This document shows, piece by piece, positions 9,271-17,087 of a DNA stretch of 45,557 nucleotides. The stretch is from Saprospiraceae bacterium (GTDB taxonomy: Bacteria > Bacteroidota > Bacteroidia > Chitinophagales > Saprospiraceae): contig JAIXOO010000242.1 of NCBI GenBank assembly GCA_027486765.1, positions 1 through 45,557 of the forward strand. Reading direction: 5' to 3'. A program made the position numbers and the translations under genes. Each line of letters begins with the position of its first letter. The first letter of the stretch is position 1. A model generated the notes under the pieces. That model saw only the letters and a list, made by a program, of their open reading frames with translations. It did no database searches and had not been told where the DNA came from.

Positions 9271-10391
9271 TTCGAACTTTCGATTTTTTCGATTTTTTCC
9301 AAAATAAAAGGTGCTTTTGGGTAATACTTCAATCCAATTTTGGCCACCATCAGCGCCTTTTCTTTGTCTGGATAGCGATTGGGAGCGGTGAGGTAATGGA
9401 GTACAATTTCAAGCACATCTTGTGGTGGCGGCATTTTGAGCCCAATTGTTTTTTCCAGGTTGGCGTAATGCGATTCGATTAAATTGGGGTTAGTGGTAAA
9501 ACTGTAGTGACTTACATCGTAGCCTTCAAAAATGTATCGCAAGCCATTGTACCAACTCAACAAAGGAATGGACGAGTGGTCGGTATCTTTGATCACTTCC
9601 AGTTTTGACTGAACATTTGTGGCGCCATAATCTTTGAGGGCTTGCGCAAACTGGTGAATACATCGCGTATGAAACTTATTTCCTGCCCCGGCTTGGCTTG
9701 AGTCGACTACTGAAATATAAAAGCGTTGGATTGATTTTGACTTTATGTTTTGCAAATCAGCAGATGCTTCCCGTACATATTTGCCATTGTCCCACCACAG
9801 ACTACCATCAATTGAAAAATAACTGTTGAAAATACCCGGATGTTTGAGCAAGGTATATGCGGTGGTAAGCCCACCCAGGGAATGCCCCACATACATCCGA
9901 TAAGGAAGGGTACGATAGTCGCCTTCGATTTTGGGAAACAATTCTTCAGTCAGGAACTTGAAAAACGTTTCACCGCCACCGCCACCTGCCATCATCAATT
10001 TTTGAGACTCTGTTTTTGCTTCTTCTCCACTCGGCATTTTAGTAGAGGGATTGGGGGTTAGGTCTTTTAAGCGATTCTCTGTATCAACACCCACCACAAT
10101 CATTTCCGGTATTTGAAAGTTTACACTTTCCTTTTCACTCATAAAACTTACCACCCCGAGTAAAGGAAAAAAAGCGGACTTGCCATCCAACACATACATG
10201 ACCGGATAGGATTGCTTATCATAACTTGGGTTGTGGTAGGAGGCTGGCAAGCGAACCCAATAGGTACGGGTTTCGTTTAATATTTTTGATTCCAGCGTAA
10301 ACTTACTCCCGAAATCCATCACTTCCGCTACTTTCTCTTGTGCGAAAGAATGAATAGAGATAATCAACAATACAATGGTCAACTTTTTCAT
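9267..10391 (-). CDS. Secreted alpha/beta hydrolase (esterase D / putative esterase family)
   Basis: The start is set at the ATG at 10391 (MKKLTIVLLIISIHSFAQ), which gives a clear signal peptide and 374 residues. A longer in-frame extension to 10505 would run into the upstream gene. The serine nucleophile lies in YVGHSLGGLTTAY, and YPVMYVLDGKSAF is the usual N-terminal strand of this PF00756-like family. Acid and His candidates are in the DTDHSSIPL region. Members hydrolyse acyl esters or siderophore esters; the substrate here is unknown. It overlaps the downstream amidohydrolase by 4 bp and begins 4 bp after the half-VOC gene, forming an operon. Confidence 0.85.
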   Translation of the reverse strand: MKKLTIVLLIISIHSFAQEKVAEVMDFGSKFTLESKILNETRTYWVRLPASYHNPSYDKQSYPVMYVLDGKSAFFPLLGVVSFMSEKESVNFQIPEMIVVGVDTENRLKDLTPNPSTKMPSGEEAKTESQKLMMAGGGGGETFFKFLTEELFPKIEGDYRTLPYRMYVGHSLGGLTTAYTLLKHPGIFNSYFSIDGSLWWDNGKYVREASADLQNIKSKSIQRFYISVVDSSQAGAGNKFHTRCIHQFAQALKDYGATNVQSKLEVIKDTDHSSIPLLSWYNGLRYIFEGYDVSHYSFTTNPNLIESHYANLEKTIGLKMPPPQDVLEIVLHYLTAPNRYPDKEKALMVAKIGLKYYPKAPFILEKIEKIESSK

Positions 10392-10395
10392 TTGC

Positions 10396-10680
10396 TTACC
10401 TATTTCCTTCGGTGTCTTCAAATTCTGCAACAAGCCCAATTCCATTGTCTGTTTTTGGATACAGCATTTGTCCACCGTTTGACGTAGCCAATTTAAGGGT
10501 TTCATCCATATTTTCTGTACTGAAGTAAATCACGAATCCGTCTTTTGTCGGCTTGTAGATTTCTCCTTTTGCTAATGCCCCTTGCCAAATTGTTGTTTTG
10601 GTATTGTCACTACAAGAAGTTAGGAGTTGAATGATCACTCCAAAAATTATCGTTGTCAATATGATTTTGGTTCGGTCCAT
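10396..10680 (-). CDS. Half-length VOC (glyoxalase-like) domain behind a lipoprotein signal
   Basis: This is a 94-residue product. Residues 1-23 form a lipoprotein signal (FGVIIQLLTSC). From about residue 34 it matches the second half of a PhnB/glyoxalase-like VOC domain: ALAKGEIYKPTKDGFVIYF, the ETLKLATSNGG helix, and AEFEDTEGNR. A full VOC domain needs about 110-130 residues, so the first beta-alpha-beta-beta-beta half is missing. The usual terminal residues after GNR (typically IGLH) are also absent. It is therefore either a degenerate gene or a half-domain that dimerises to make a site. It is the first gene of the esterase/amidohydrolase/fucosidase cluster. Confidence 0.6.
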   Translation of the reverse strand: MDRTKIILTTIIFGVIIQLLTSCSDNTKTTIWQGALAKGEIYKPTKDGFVIYFSTENMDETLKLATSNGGQMLYPKTDNGIGLVAEFEDTEGNR

Positions 10681-10758
10681 TTTTGTCTGAGCTTTTAAGT
10701 TACTACTTTTCGCGGCCTAATGGTAAAAGTAAACCCATAGCACTAAATCTCCAATATC

Positions 10759-10974
10759 ATGGAGAACGAAACCTACATCACGATGCAGGCTTTAGTGCTC
10801 GCTTCTGTTTCAATAAAAGGGGGCGTTCAGCTAAGTGTCGCATTGAGTTTGGTACCCGTTCAGCACCAGGAAGCGCAAGTAAAATTCAGCTACATAGATG
10901 GAAACCCCACATCCGGCTATGCATTCTTCAATCACAAGAAAAGCACCCCCTTGTCAACTCCTACATCAACTTGA
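10759..10974 (+). CDS. Uncertain small ORF in the 421 bp gap
   Basis: The stretch 10681-11101 has no recognised gene. This 71-residue frame (MENETYITMQALVLASVSIK at the start, PLSTPTST at the end) is the most protein-like, but no family is recognised. An overlapping frame at 10683-11015 looks like its shadow. It may be a remnant of a larger gene or non-coding. The following 10984-11030 holds the recurrent upstream element. Confidence 0.2.
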   Translation: MENETYITMQALVLASVSIKGGVQLSVALSLVPVQHQEAQVKFSYIDGNPTSGYAFFNHKKSTPLSTPTST

Positions 10975-10983
10975 AAATGGACT

Positions 10984-11030
10984 GCACTCATCCCCTTTTT
11001 TCTGCATTCCTGTAAATTTTGTTTTACACT
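10984..11030 (+). promoter_or_regulatory. Recurrent ~45 bp upstream element, copy B
   Basis: This copy shares CTCATCCCC and CTGCATTCCTGTAAAT with copies at 4618 and 16441. It lies about 75-115 bp upstream of the M61 peptidase start. A CATCTTTG box at 11045-11052, one base from the TAnnTTTG consensus, sits between it and the start, so the element would be just upstream of, or at, the -33 region. Confidence 0.55.
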
Positions 11031-11101
11031 CGTTGCCCCCCCTTCATCTTTGTTGCATCAATTGGGATGAACCCATTTGATGCAAAACCAAGGATCAATT
11101 C

Positions 11102-12952
11102 ATGAAACAGTTCTTGCTGGCTACCTTCGTTTTATTCATGGTATTCAATCATGCCGTAGCCCAAAAAGGGTACCAAGTCGCTATTGACCTCCGCAAAGTG
11201 CAAAAAGATCGTTTAGCGGTCAACATCCAAACACCCAAAGTGATGGCTGAAGCAATTGCGTTCCACCTCCCCAAAATCGTACCTGGCACCTATGCCATTC
11301 ACAATTATGGCGCGTACGTGAGCAATTTCAAGGCATTTGACCGCGCGGGAATCCGACTCCAGGTCGAACATCCCGACGCCAACACCTGGATTATCAAAGG
11401 TGCCCAAACACTACACCACCTTAGCTACGAAGTAGACGACAGCTGGGACTCCCCCGAAATTAAGGGCGACATTTTTGAACCTGCGGGAACCAACATCCAA
11501 CAAGATTCCTTTTTCGTGCTCAATTCCTTTGGCCTCATTGGGTACTTGAAAAACCTGGAAGAGCGGCCTTATCAAGTGCGCATCTCCAAACCCAAAGGCT
11601 TTTATGGCGCTACTTCCCTGCAGCCATCCAAACAAAGCAATCCGGAGATGGACGTGATTCAAACCCGCAATTACCATACTTTGGTCGACGCGCCTATTCT
11701 TTACTGCGAACCCGATACGGCCTGGCTTAAAGTTGGCAAAACCTCCGTCTTGATTGCGGTGTACAAGCAAGGTCAAAAAAACATAGCCAAAACCTTATTG
11801 AAGGACATCAGGCCGGTACTGGAAGCTCACCGCAGCTATTTTGGGGGTAAACTACCCGTGGACAAATACGCTTTTCTGGTGCATTTTTCGAATCGAAAAA
11901 ACCTGACCCGCTTCGGAGCCTTGGAACATTCCCAGTCATGCTTTACCTTTTTACCATCTAACCTTCCAGCCTCGGAGGAGTCCAGTATTTTCAGAGACAT
12001 TGCAGCCCATGAGTTTTTACACATTCTTACCCCTCTGAATATTCACAGCGAGGAAATTGGCCATTTTGATTACATCGACACCAAAATGTCCAAGCACCTT
12101 TGGCTGTACGAGGGACTAACCGAATATGCCGCGCACCATTCCCAATTGCGGGCAGGGCTGATTGACTTGCAAACTTACCTGGATCGACAAGTCAGTAAAA
12201 TCAACAACGCTACCAGTATGTTCAATGACTCTCTGGCCTTTACGGAACTCTCCTTGGGCGCTTTGGACAAATACAAATCCCAGTACCAGAATGTGTACGA
12301 GAAAGGTGCGCTCATTGGCCTTTGCCTGGATGCCCTATTGCTACAAAAATCCAATGGAAAGTACGATACCCGGGCATTGATGAGCGATTTGGCCAAACAA
12401 TACGGGCCACACAAATCTTTCAAAGACCATGAATTGTTTGACAAGATTGCCGAATTGACGTATCCAGAAGTGCGTACATTTTTTAAAAAACATGTGGAAA
12501 ATGCGGAGCCATTGCCCTTGGCCGAAACTTTTGCCATACTTGGCCTGATGTACAACCCCAAGGGCGAAACCAAGATGGTCCAAAAGCAAATCCTTTTTGG
12601 CATGGCGCTTGGGCCAGATCGGAAAACATTGTTGGTGCAATCACTCGATGGAGCCACCGATTTAGGCAAACGTTTAGGGTTTCAAGTGGGGGATAAATTT
12701 GTTTCGATGAATGGTCAAACTTTTGACCTGACAAGTTACCAAAGTTGCTTTGAACATTATTCGACCCATTCTCAGCTCGGAGATACGGTTACATTTGTGG
12801 TCAAGCGCAAGATTTCGGATACGGAAGAGAAAGAACTAACCTTGCAGGCCGATCTCCGCGAGGAGATTGTACCCGCGATTCTCATCAATCCAGATCCCAA
12901 GGCCAGTACTCAACAGCTGGCCATCCGTTCTGTTTGGATGGGTAAAAAATGA
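11102..12952 (+). CDS. M61 family zinc metallopeptidase with PDZ domain
   Basis: This 616-residue protein has an N-terminal signal peptide ending NHAVAQ. It has the glycyl aminopeptidase (M61) layout: an N-terminal beta domain, a thermolysin-like catalytic core with the zinc motif HEFLH near residue 303, and the third-ligand glutamate in LWLYEGLTEY about 33 residues later. A PDZ-like region follows near residues 500-590 (GFQVGDKFVSMNGQTF). Family members are broad aminopeptidases acting on N-terminal small residues. It is probably periplasmic or surface exposed. It appears monocistronic and ends at a strong 23 bp hairpin shared with the convergent gene. Confidence 0.9.
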   Translation: MKQFLLATFVLFMVFNHAVAQKGYQVAIDLRKVQKDRLAVNIQTPKVMAEAIAFHLPKIVPGTYAIHNYGAYVSNFKAFDRAGIRLQVEHPDANTWIIKGAQTLHHLSYEVDDSWDSPEIKGDIFEPAGTNIQQDSFFVLNSFGLIGYLKNLEERPYQVRISKPKGFYGATSLQPSKQSNPEMDVIQTRNYHTLVDAPILYCEPDTAWLKVGKTSVLIAVYKQGQKNIAKTLLKDIRPVLEAHRSYFGGKLPVDKYAFLVHFSNRKNLTRFGALEHSQSCFTFLPSNLPASEESSIFRDIAAHEFLHILTPLNIHSEEIGHFDYIDTKMSKHLWLYEGLTEYAAHHSQLRAGLIDLQTYLDRQVSKINNATSMFNDSLAFTELSLGALDKYKSQYQNVYEKGALIGLCLDALLLQKSNGKYDTRALMSDLAKQYGPHKSFKDHELFDKIAELTYPEVRTFFKKHVENAEPLPLAETFAILGLMYNPKGETKMVQKQILFGMALGPDRKTLLVQSLDGATDLGKRLGFQVGDKFVSMNGQTFDLTSYQSCFEHYSTHSQLGDTVTFVVKRKISDTEEKELTLQADLREEIVPAILINPDPKASTQQLAIRSVWMGKK

Positions 12953-12961
12953 GGTTGCGCT

Positions 12962-13014
12962 CACCCTGTTGAGCATGATGAAAAAATAACCTTTTCATCA
13001 TGCTCAACAGGGTG
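12962..13014. terminator. Bidirectional hairpin, 23 bp perfect stem
   Basis: Arms 12962-12984 and 12992-13014 are perfect reverse complements with a 7-base loop. The stem ends in AAAA/TTTT at the loop side. It lies between two convergent stop codons, as expected for a shared terminator. Confidence 0.85.
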
Positions 13015-13096
13015 GGTATTGTGGAATTGTTAGAGGCTAAAATAGGTAAGTTATAAGCCACTGTCTCCATTGTTTTGGCAAGTTTACCTGTCCAGT

Positions 13097-14545
13097 TTAT
13101 TTGACTTTCAAACCTGGCAAATCCGATTCCACTACCATTTTACCTTTCCCGCCTACAATTCGCGCCAAAAAATCATCGTACAAAGCCACATTGCCAAAGG
13201 TTTTGAGCAACACCTCCTTATTCTCTACTGCATTGACCAGTAAATCCATCGGGCCTTTGTGCTCAAAATTGCAGCCATAGATGAGGATATTGGTTTTGAG
13301 GTAATCCCGCATCGCCTTGTTGCTGAGGAAGTGAATGCGGTTGTTGCGGATGTGGCAATTGCTGAGCGTAACCATGTTCACCGGAGTAGCGATCGAGAGC
13401 AGGGGGATGGCCTGATCGTGCAATACCCGCACATTGTCGAATACCAATTGCTCCTGTAGGGGGATGGCCGCACCCGGGTAATAAGAGCGGCTGTACTTGT
13501 CGTTGTCAAAATGGATGGAGAGCCCGATGCGTGGTTTTTCCAGGAAGATGTTGCGAAAAACCACGTTGCGCACCCCCGCAGTGTAAGTGACCTCATCTTG
13601 CACCACACCCCAGTTGATGCCATCCAATACCATGCTGCCTTTTTCGTGGCTGGGCTGGGTGAGCGACTTGTAGAGGGTTCCATCGGGTTTGGCCTGCACC
13701 CGGTACAAACGGCCATTGGACACCACGGCATCCGATTGCTGCACCTCTATGCCAGGGTCCCAATCGATCCAGGCACCAGCCAGGATGCGGCAAAAATAAC
13801 CAGTGGTGTTTTCGGCATTCAGGTCGTGACAATTTTCGATGACCCCGTTTTCGATCCAACCCAATTCGGGATTGCCCGTGGCATAATCGTGCGCATTCAG
13901 GGCGATGGCGTCGTCAAAGGTTTGAAAAACCCCATTGCGAATGGTAAAGCGTTTGCCCCGCCCCAGGTGTACGCCGTCCTTCTGCCCCTTGATGATGACA
14001 TCGTCGATGATCAAGTCTTCAAAAGTACAAACGTGAATGCCGTATTGGGCTTTACCCAGATCAAGACAGCGGAAGCGTTCAATTTTCAAGTCTTTCACGT
14101 AGAAGAAAGCCAGTTGGCCGTGTAGTCCGTAAGCTTCCACAAACTTGCGGACATCCATACCGTTCACGACGATGTGGAGGCCTTCCACGGTAATGTTCTG
14201 GTCGTAGGTTTTGGTCTTTGCCCCTTTGTTGATGAGGACGTGGGAGAAGTCACCCTGTTCATTCACTTTTTGGATAAAAACCCCATTGCCGAATTGTAAA
14301 GTGGTATGGCTGCCGAGGTACACGGTACCGGCAAGCTTGTAGGTTCCCGGAGTGCTCACCTGAATGGTTCCACCCTGATCCACCGCTTTTTGCAGGGCCT
14401 GCATGTTTTGGAGGCCGGTGACATTGGGTGAAAAACCAAAACTGGCGGCGTTGGTAAAGCCACTCGTTGAAGACAGTGGTCCGGCCTGAGACCATAATGT
14501 GATCCAAGTGCATAAGCAGAGACAAAAAAGCAATGGTGATTTCAT
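13097..14545 (-). CDS. Secreted right-handed beta-helix protein, GH28/pectinase-like
   Basis: This 482-residue protein has a signal peptide (LLFCLCLCTWITLWSQA). After a short beta segment with KAVDQGGTIQVSTPGTY, typical of the start of polygalacturonase/pectate-lyase-like helices, it shows repeated short beta-strand turns. Examples are NITVEGLHI, LIIDDVIIKGQKDGVHLGRG and FTIRNGVFQTFDDAIALNAH. The KDGVHLG and FDDAIALN aspartates sit where GH28 enzymes carry catalytic and calcium-binding acids, although the full NTD/DD/GHG/RIK set is not visible. It may act on a plant or algal polysaccharide. The promoter region overlaps that of the divergent kinase gene. It could also be a non-catalytic beta-helix carbohydrate binder. 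Confidence 0.7.
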   Translation of the reverse strand: MKSPLLFCLCLCTWITLWSQAGPLSSTSGFTNAASFGFSPNVTGLQNMQALQKAVDQGGTIQVSTPGTYKLAGTVYLGSHTTLQFGNGVFIQKVNEQGDFSHVLINKGAKTKTYDQNITVEGLHIVVNGMDVRKFVEAYGLHGQLAFFYVKDLKIERFRCLDLGKAQYGIHVCTFEDLIIDDVIIKGQKDGVHLGRGKRFTIRNGVFQTFDDAIALNAHDYATGNPELGWIENGVIENCHDLNAENTTGYFCRILAGAWIDWDPGIEVQQSDAVVSNGRLYRVQAKPDGTLYKSLTQPSHEKGSMVLDGINWGVVQDEVTYTAGVRNVVFRNIFLEKPRIGLSIHFDNDKYSRSYYPGAAIPLQEQLVFDNVRVLHDQAIPLLSIATPVNMVTLSNCHIRNNRIHFLSNKAMRDYLKTNILIYGCNFEHKGPMDLLVNAVENKEVLLKTFGNVALYDDFLARIVGGKGKMVVESDLPGLKVK

Positions 14546-14636
14546 AGGTATGGATGGGTGAAAAAGGAGGTGAATGCTTGGGTGCTAAAATAGACAATGA
14601 ATAGCAATTACTTTACCCCATCGATGGCACTTTTTG

Positions 14637-14644
14637 TAATTTTG
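14637..14644 (+). promoter_or_regulatory. -7 element TAATTTTG for the kinase/regulator pair
   Basis: This is an exact match to the Bacteroidota TAnnTTTG box, with a TTT-containing -33 candidate near 14612. Transcription would begin near 14650, downstream of the ATG at 14597. It therefore favours the ATG at 14672 as the translation start. Confidence 0.6.
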
Positions 14645-14671
14645 CCTTGCGTATGCGCTAATTCCTTTTTC

Positions 14672-15712
14672 ATGACCAAAACCAAAACCTATTGGCTGTG
14701 CCAAATTACCGGATGGCTGGGTATGGTGGCCATCGAAGTCATCAACTTTACCTTTTTTATTGTTGGAAAATTCAGCCTTGAGTACTTGTTGTTTTTCCTG
14801 ACTTTGGCCTTGGTGGGGGTTGTGCTTACTCATGCCTTAAAGCTGCTGTTGGCTAGATTAAATTTTTTTCAAAACAATTCCACTTTCAGAATCTGGCTGG
14901 GTGCATTGTTATATACCCTGACCCTATCGCTCCTAATGACCTGCGCCAACATTGGCATCAACACTGCACTGGGAGTCTCCTTGAGTGAACAACTTACTCC
15001 AATCGGCCTATTGGGACTGACCCTCAACTGGATGCGTTACGTCGGCGTATGGGTGATCATTTATTTTTTGTACAAAATCATGGACATCAATGCAGCGCTC
15101 AAACAGGAAAAGTTAAGCGTGGAAACCTTGGCCAAGAGCGCCGAACTGGAGCTGTTGCGCTCCCAATTGAATCCACATTTCCTGTTCAATGCGCTCAACA
15201 GCATCAAAGCGCTCATTAGCATTGATCCCGAAAAAAGCCGGGAAGCCATTGTGCTCCTGGGGGAAATTTTACGTTTCACGCTGAATTACGGCCAGGAAAG
15301 GGAAATTGCCTTACAAGCCGAAATCGAAGAGGTTCAAAAATACCTGCAACTGGAGCAAATCCGCTTTGGCGCTGGCCTGGCTATAAACTGGCAGATCGAA
15401 GATCAGGTTCGCCATCAAGTTATCCCACCAGGCATCTTGCTTACTTTGGTAGAAAATGCCATCAAACATGGCCAGGTCAATGCTCAGGGGCTTATAGAAT
15501 TGCACATCGGGCTCAAACTCGTGAATGATACCATCCAACTGGAAGTTTCCAACTCTGGAATCTGGCAACCTGATACCGCCCATCGGGGAGTTGGATTGCG
15601 TTTGGTGCAGCGGCGCTTGGAAGCCATTTATGGAACTGCTGCCCATTTTACGCAACACAATGAGCCCAATGCTGTTCTCATCCAAATCACTTTACCCAAA
15701 CGATTGCCATGA
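14672..15712 (+). CDS. LytS-type sensor histidine kinase
   Basis: This is an integral-membrane sensor kinase of the PF06580 (His_kinase, LytS/YpdA) class, 346 residues from the ATG at 14672. An alternative ATG at 14597 lies upstream of the likely promoter box. Four hydrophobic spans fill the first half. A short coiled coil leads to the phosphoacceptor motif NPHFLFNALNSI, with His near residue 169. The C-terminal ATPase region shows LVENAIKHG (N box) and GVGLRLVQRRL (G box). It overlaps the downstream response regulator by four bases (ATGA), so the two are translationally coupled and should signal together. The stimulus is unknown. Confidence 0.9.
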   Translation: MTKTKTYWLCQITGWLGMVAIEVINFTFFIVGKFSLEYLLFFLTLALVGVVLTHALKLLLARLNFFQNNSTFRIWLGALLYTLTLSLLMTCANIGINTALGVSLSEQLTPIGLLGLTLNWMRYVGVWVIIYFLYKIMDINAALKQEKLSVETLAKSAELELLRSQLNPHFLFNALNSIKALISIDPEKSREAIVLLGEILRFTLNYGQEREIALQAEIEEVQKYLQLEQIRFGAGLAINWQIEDQVRHQVIPPGILLTLVENAIKHGQVNAQGLIELHIGLKLVNDTIQLEVSNSGIWQPDTAHRGVGLRLVQRRLEAIYGTAAHFTQHNEPNAVLIQITLPKRLP

Positions 15713-16425
15713 GCTACACCGCCTTAATCGTCGAGGATGAATACCTGGCCGCCGAAGAACTCCGCAAAATGTTGGCCGCCCACCCTGAGGTAGAGGTCTT
15801 GGGCATTGCCGAAACATTACCTGCTGCCATTGAGCAAATTCAAGGCCTGAAGCCCCAGTTGTTGTTCCTGGACATCAACCTGCGCGGTGCCTCCGGTTTT
15901 GATTTACTCGAACAACTGGATGAAGCACCCTTGGTCATTTTTATTACCGCGTATGATCAGTACGCCATCAAGGCTTTTGAAGTGAGCGCGCTGGATTATT
16001 TGCTCAAACCGATTAACCCGCAGCGTTTGGCCGAAGCGATCGAAAAACTCAAAAAGCAACTCTTGCCAGAAGAGGCCAGCCCAACCAGATTAAGTATCGA
16101 CAAACGCATTTTCATCAAAGACGGTGAGCAATGTTTTTTTGTGCCGCTTGCGGAAGTATTTCTCATCGAAAGTGTGGGCAACTATGCCCGCATGTACTAT
16201 GGCAACAATAAGCCCCTCTTGCACAAGTCACTCAATTACCTGGAAGAGAAACTCCCGGCCAGCCACTTTTTTCGCGCCAATCGTCAGCATATCCTCAACG
16301 TGGAATACATTCAAAACATCCAGGCTTACTTTAACAATACGCTTATGGTAGACTTGCCAGGAGGGCGTAAGGTTGAGATCAGCCAGCGCCAGTCTGTCAA
16401 GTTTAAGGAGTGGATGGGGATTTAA
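15709..16425 (+). CDS. LytTR-family response regulator
   Basis: This is a 238-residue regulator. The receiver domain (about residues 1-118) has the acidic pocket VEDE at 9-11, phosphoacceptor Asp55 in LFLDINL, and the conserved Lys in YLLKPI. The C-terminal LytTR DNA-binding domain (about 138-235) shows IFIKDGEQ, VFLIESVGNYARMYY and FFRANRQHILN. LytTR domains bind paired direct repeats upstream of target genes. The cognate kinase overlaps its start. The recurrent 45 bp element begins 15 bp after its stop. Confidence 0.95.
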   Translation: MSYTALIVEDEYLAAEELRKMLAAHPEVEVLGIAETLPAAIEQIQGLKPQLLFLDINLRGASGFDLLEQLDEAPLVIFITAYDQYAIKAFEVSALDYLLKPINPQRLAEAIEKLKKQLLPEEASPTRLSIDKRIFIKDGEQCFFVPLAEVFLIESVGNYARMYYGNNKPLLHKSLNYLEEKLPASHFFRANRQHILNVEYIQNIQAYFNNTLMVDLPGGRKVEISQRQSVKFKEWMGI

Positions 16426-16440
16426 AATAAACCCTTCGTT

Positions 16441-16485
16441 GCGTTCATCACCGCATTCCTGCACTCCTGTAAATCGAGTTTCCTG
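16441..16485 (+). promoter_or_regulatory. Recurrent ~45 bp upstream element, copy C
   Basis: It shares GCGTTCATC, CCTGCA and CTCCTGTAAAT with the copies at 4618 and 10984. It lies 46-90 bp upstream of the ATG at 16531. The sequence from the element through the start codon is also related to that at 4618-4733. Confidence 0.55.
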
Positions 16486-16530
16486 CCTTCTGCAAATGCC
16501 ACATTTTTGAGTCATCAAAACGATACCAAA

Positions 16531-17052
16531 ATGTTTGCATTCACCAGTGACACCTTAGTTTGGAAAGGCCAAACCAACCATTTTCAACTCTTCAGTGGGG
16601 AGGAACTGCTGCTGGATTTACTCTTTTTGAAATCTGGCGAACAGGAATGCCGCATCAACGGGCGCAGTTTTTTCTTTGAGCGCACCGGTTTCTGGAATCC
16701 CATTTATCAGGTAACTGAAGATGGAAACCAAGTGATGCGCATGCAACATCAATTTTGGGGGAGCAAAGCCTTCATTTCCTTCCCGGCACTGGATGAGCCC
16801 CTGGAAATGCGTTATGCCAACGACCCTCAACTCAGCCTGATCATCAGCAAAGGTACTGAGCAACTCATCCGCTATTCCTTGCAGCTAGGCTTGTCAAAGC
16901 CCCCCTTCCGCATTGAACTGGGCAACTTTATGCTGGAAGTAGATCATTTGTTGCTGCTCCTGGCCCTCTGCTTTATCCTGACCAAAGACATCGTCAGGGA
17001 ATACCACGGAGGCCAAGACGAGTTGCTCTTCATGCTCTTGGCTGCGGCTTGA
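16531..17052 (+). CDS. Hypothetical protein, beta-rich
   Basis: This is a 173-residue protein from the ATG at 16531; an in-frame TTG at 16507 is less likely. No signal peptide is apparent. The central part alternates short strands (ECRINGRSFFFERTG, NPIYQVTEDGN, FWGSKAFISF), loosely recalling scramblase/LURP-type beta barrels, but I cannot assign a family. A hydrophobic segment LLLLLALCFILT near residues 143-154 could be a membrane helix or a buried helix. It follows the two-component pair and is about 35 bp upstream of the propeller gene, so it could be co-transcribed with that gene. Confidence 0.6.
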   Translation: MFAFTSDTLVWKGQTNHFQLFSGEELLLDLLFLKSGEQECRINGRSFFFERTGFWNPIYQVTEDGNQVMRMQHQFWGSKAFISFPALDEPLEMRYANDPQLSLIISKGTEQLIRYSLQLGLSKPPFRIELGNFMLEVDHLLLLLALCFILTKDIVREYHGGQDELLFMLLAAA

Positions 17053-17087
17053 TTCCTGCTCCATTTTTCACTTCAAATCACCCGACT

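Noticed and set aside
5824..10680. Complete polysaccharide utilization locus
   Set aside because: GH29 and associated hydrolases are clustered, but no SusC/SusD pair or hybrid two-component or anti-sigma regulator is present.
13511..14125. 204-codon open frame on the plus strand
   Set aside because: It is antisense to the beta-helix gene, which has a signal peptide and family motifs.
14555..14575. Shine-Dalgarno-like GGAGGTGAA sequence
   Set aside because: It lies downstream of no start codon at a usable distance; the neighbouring kinase start is better explained by the promoter box at 14637.
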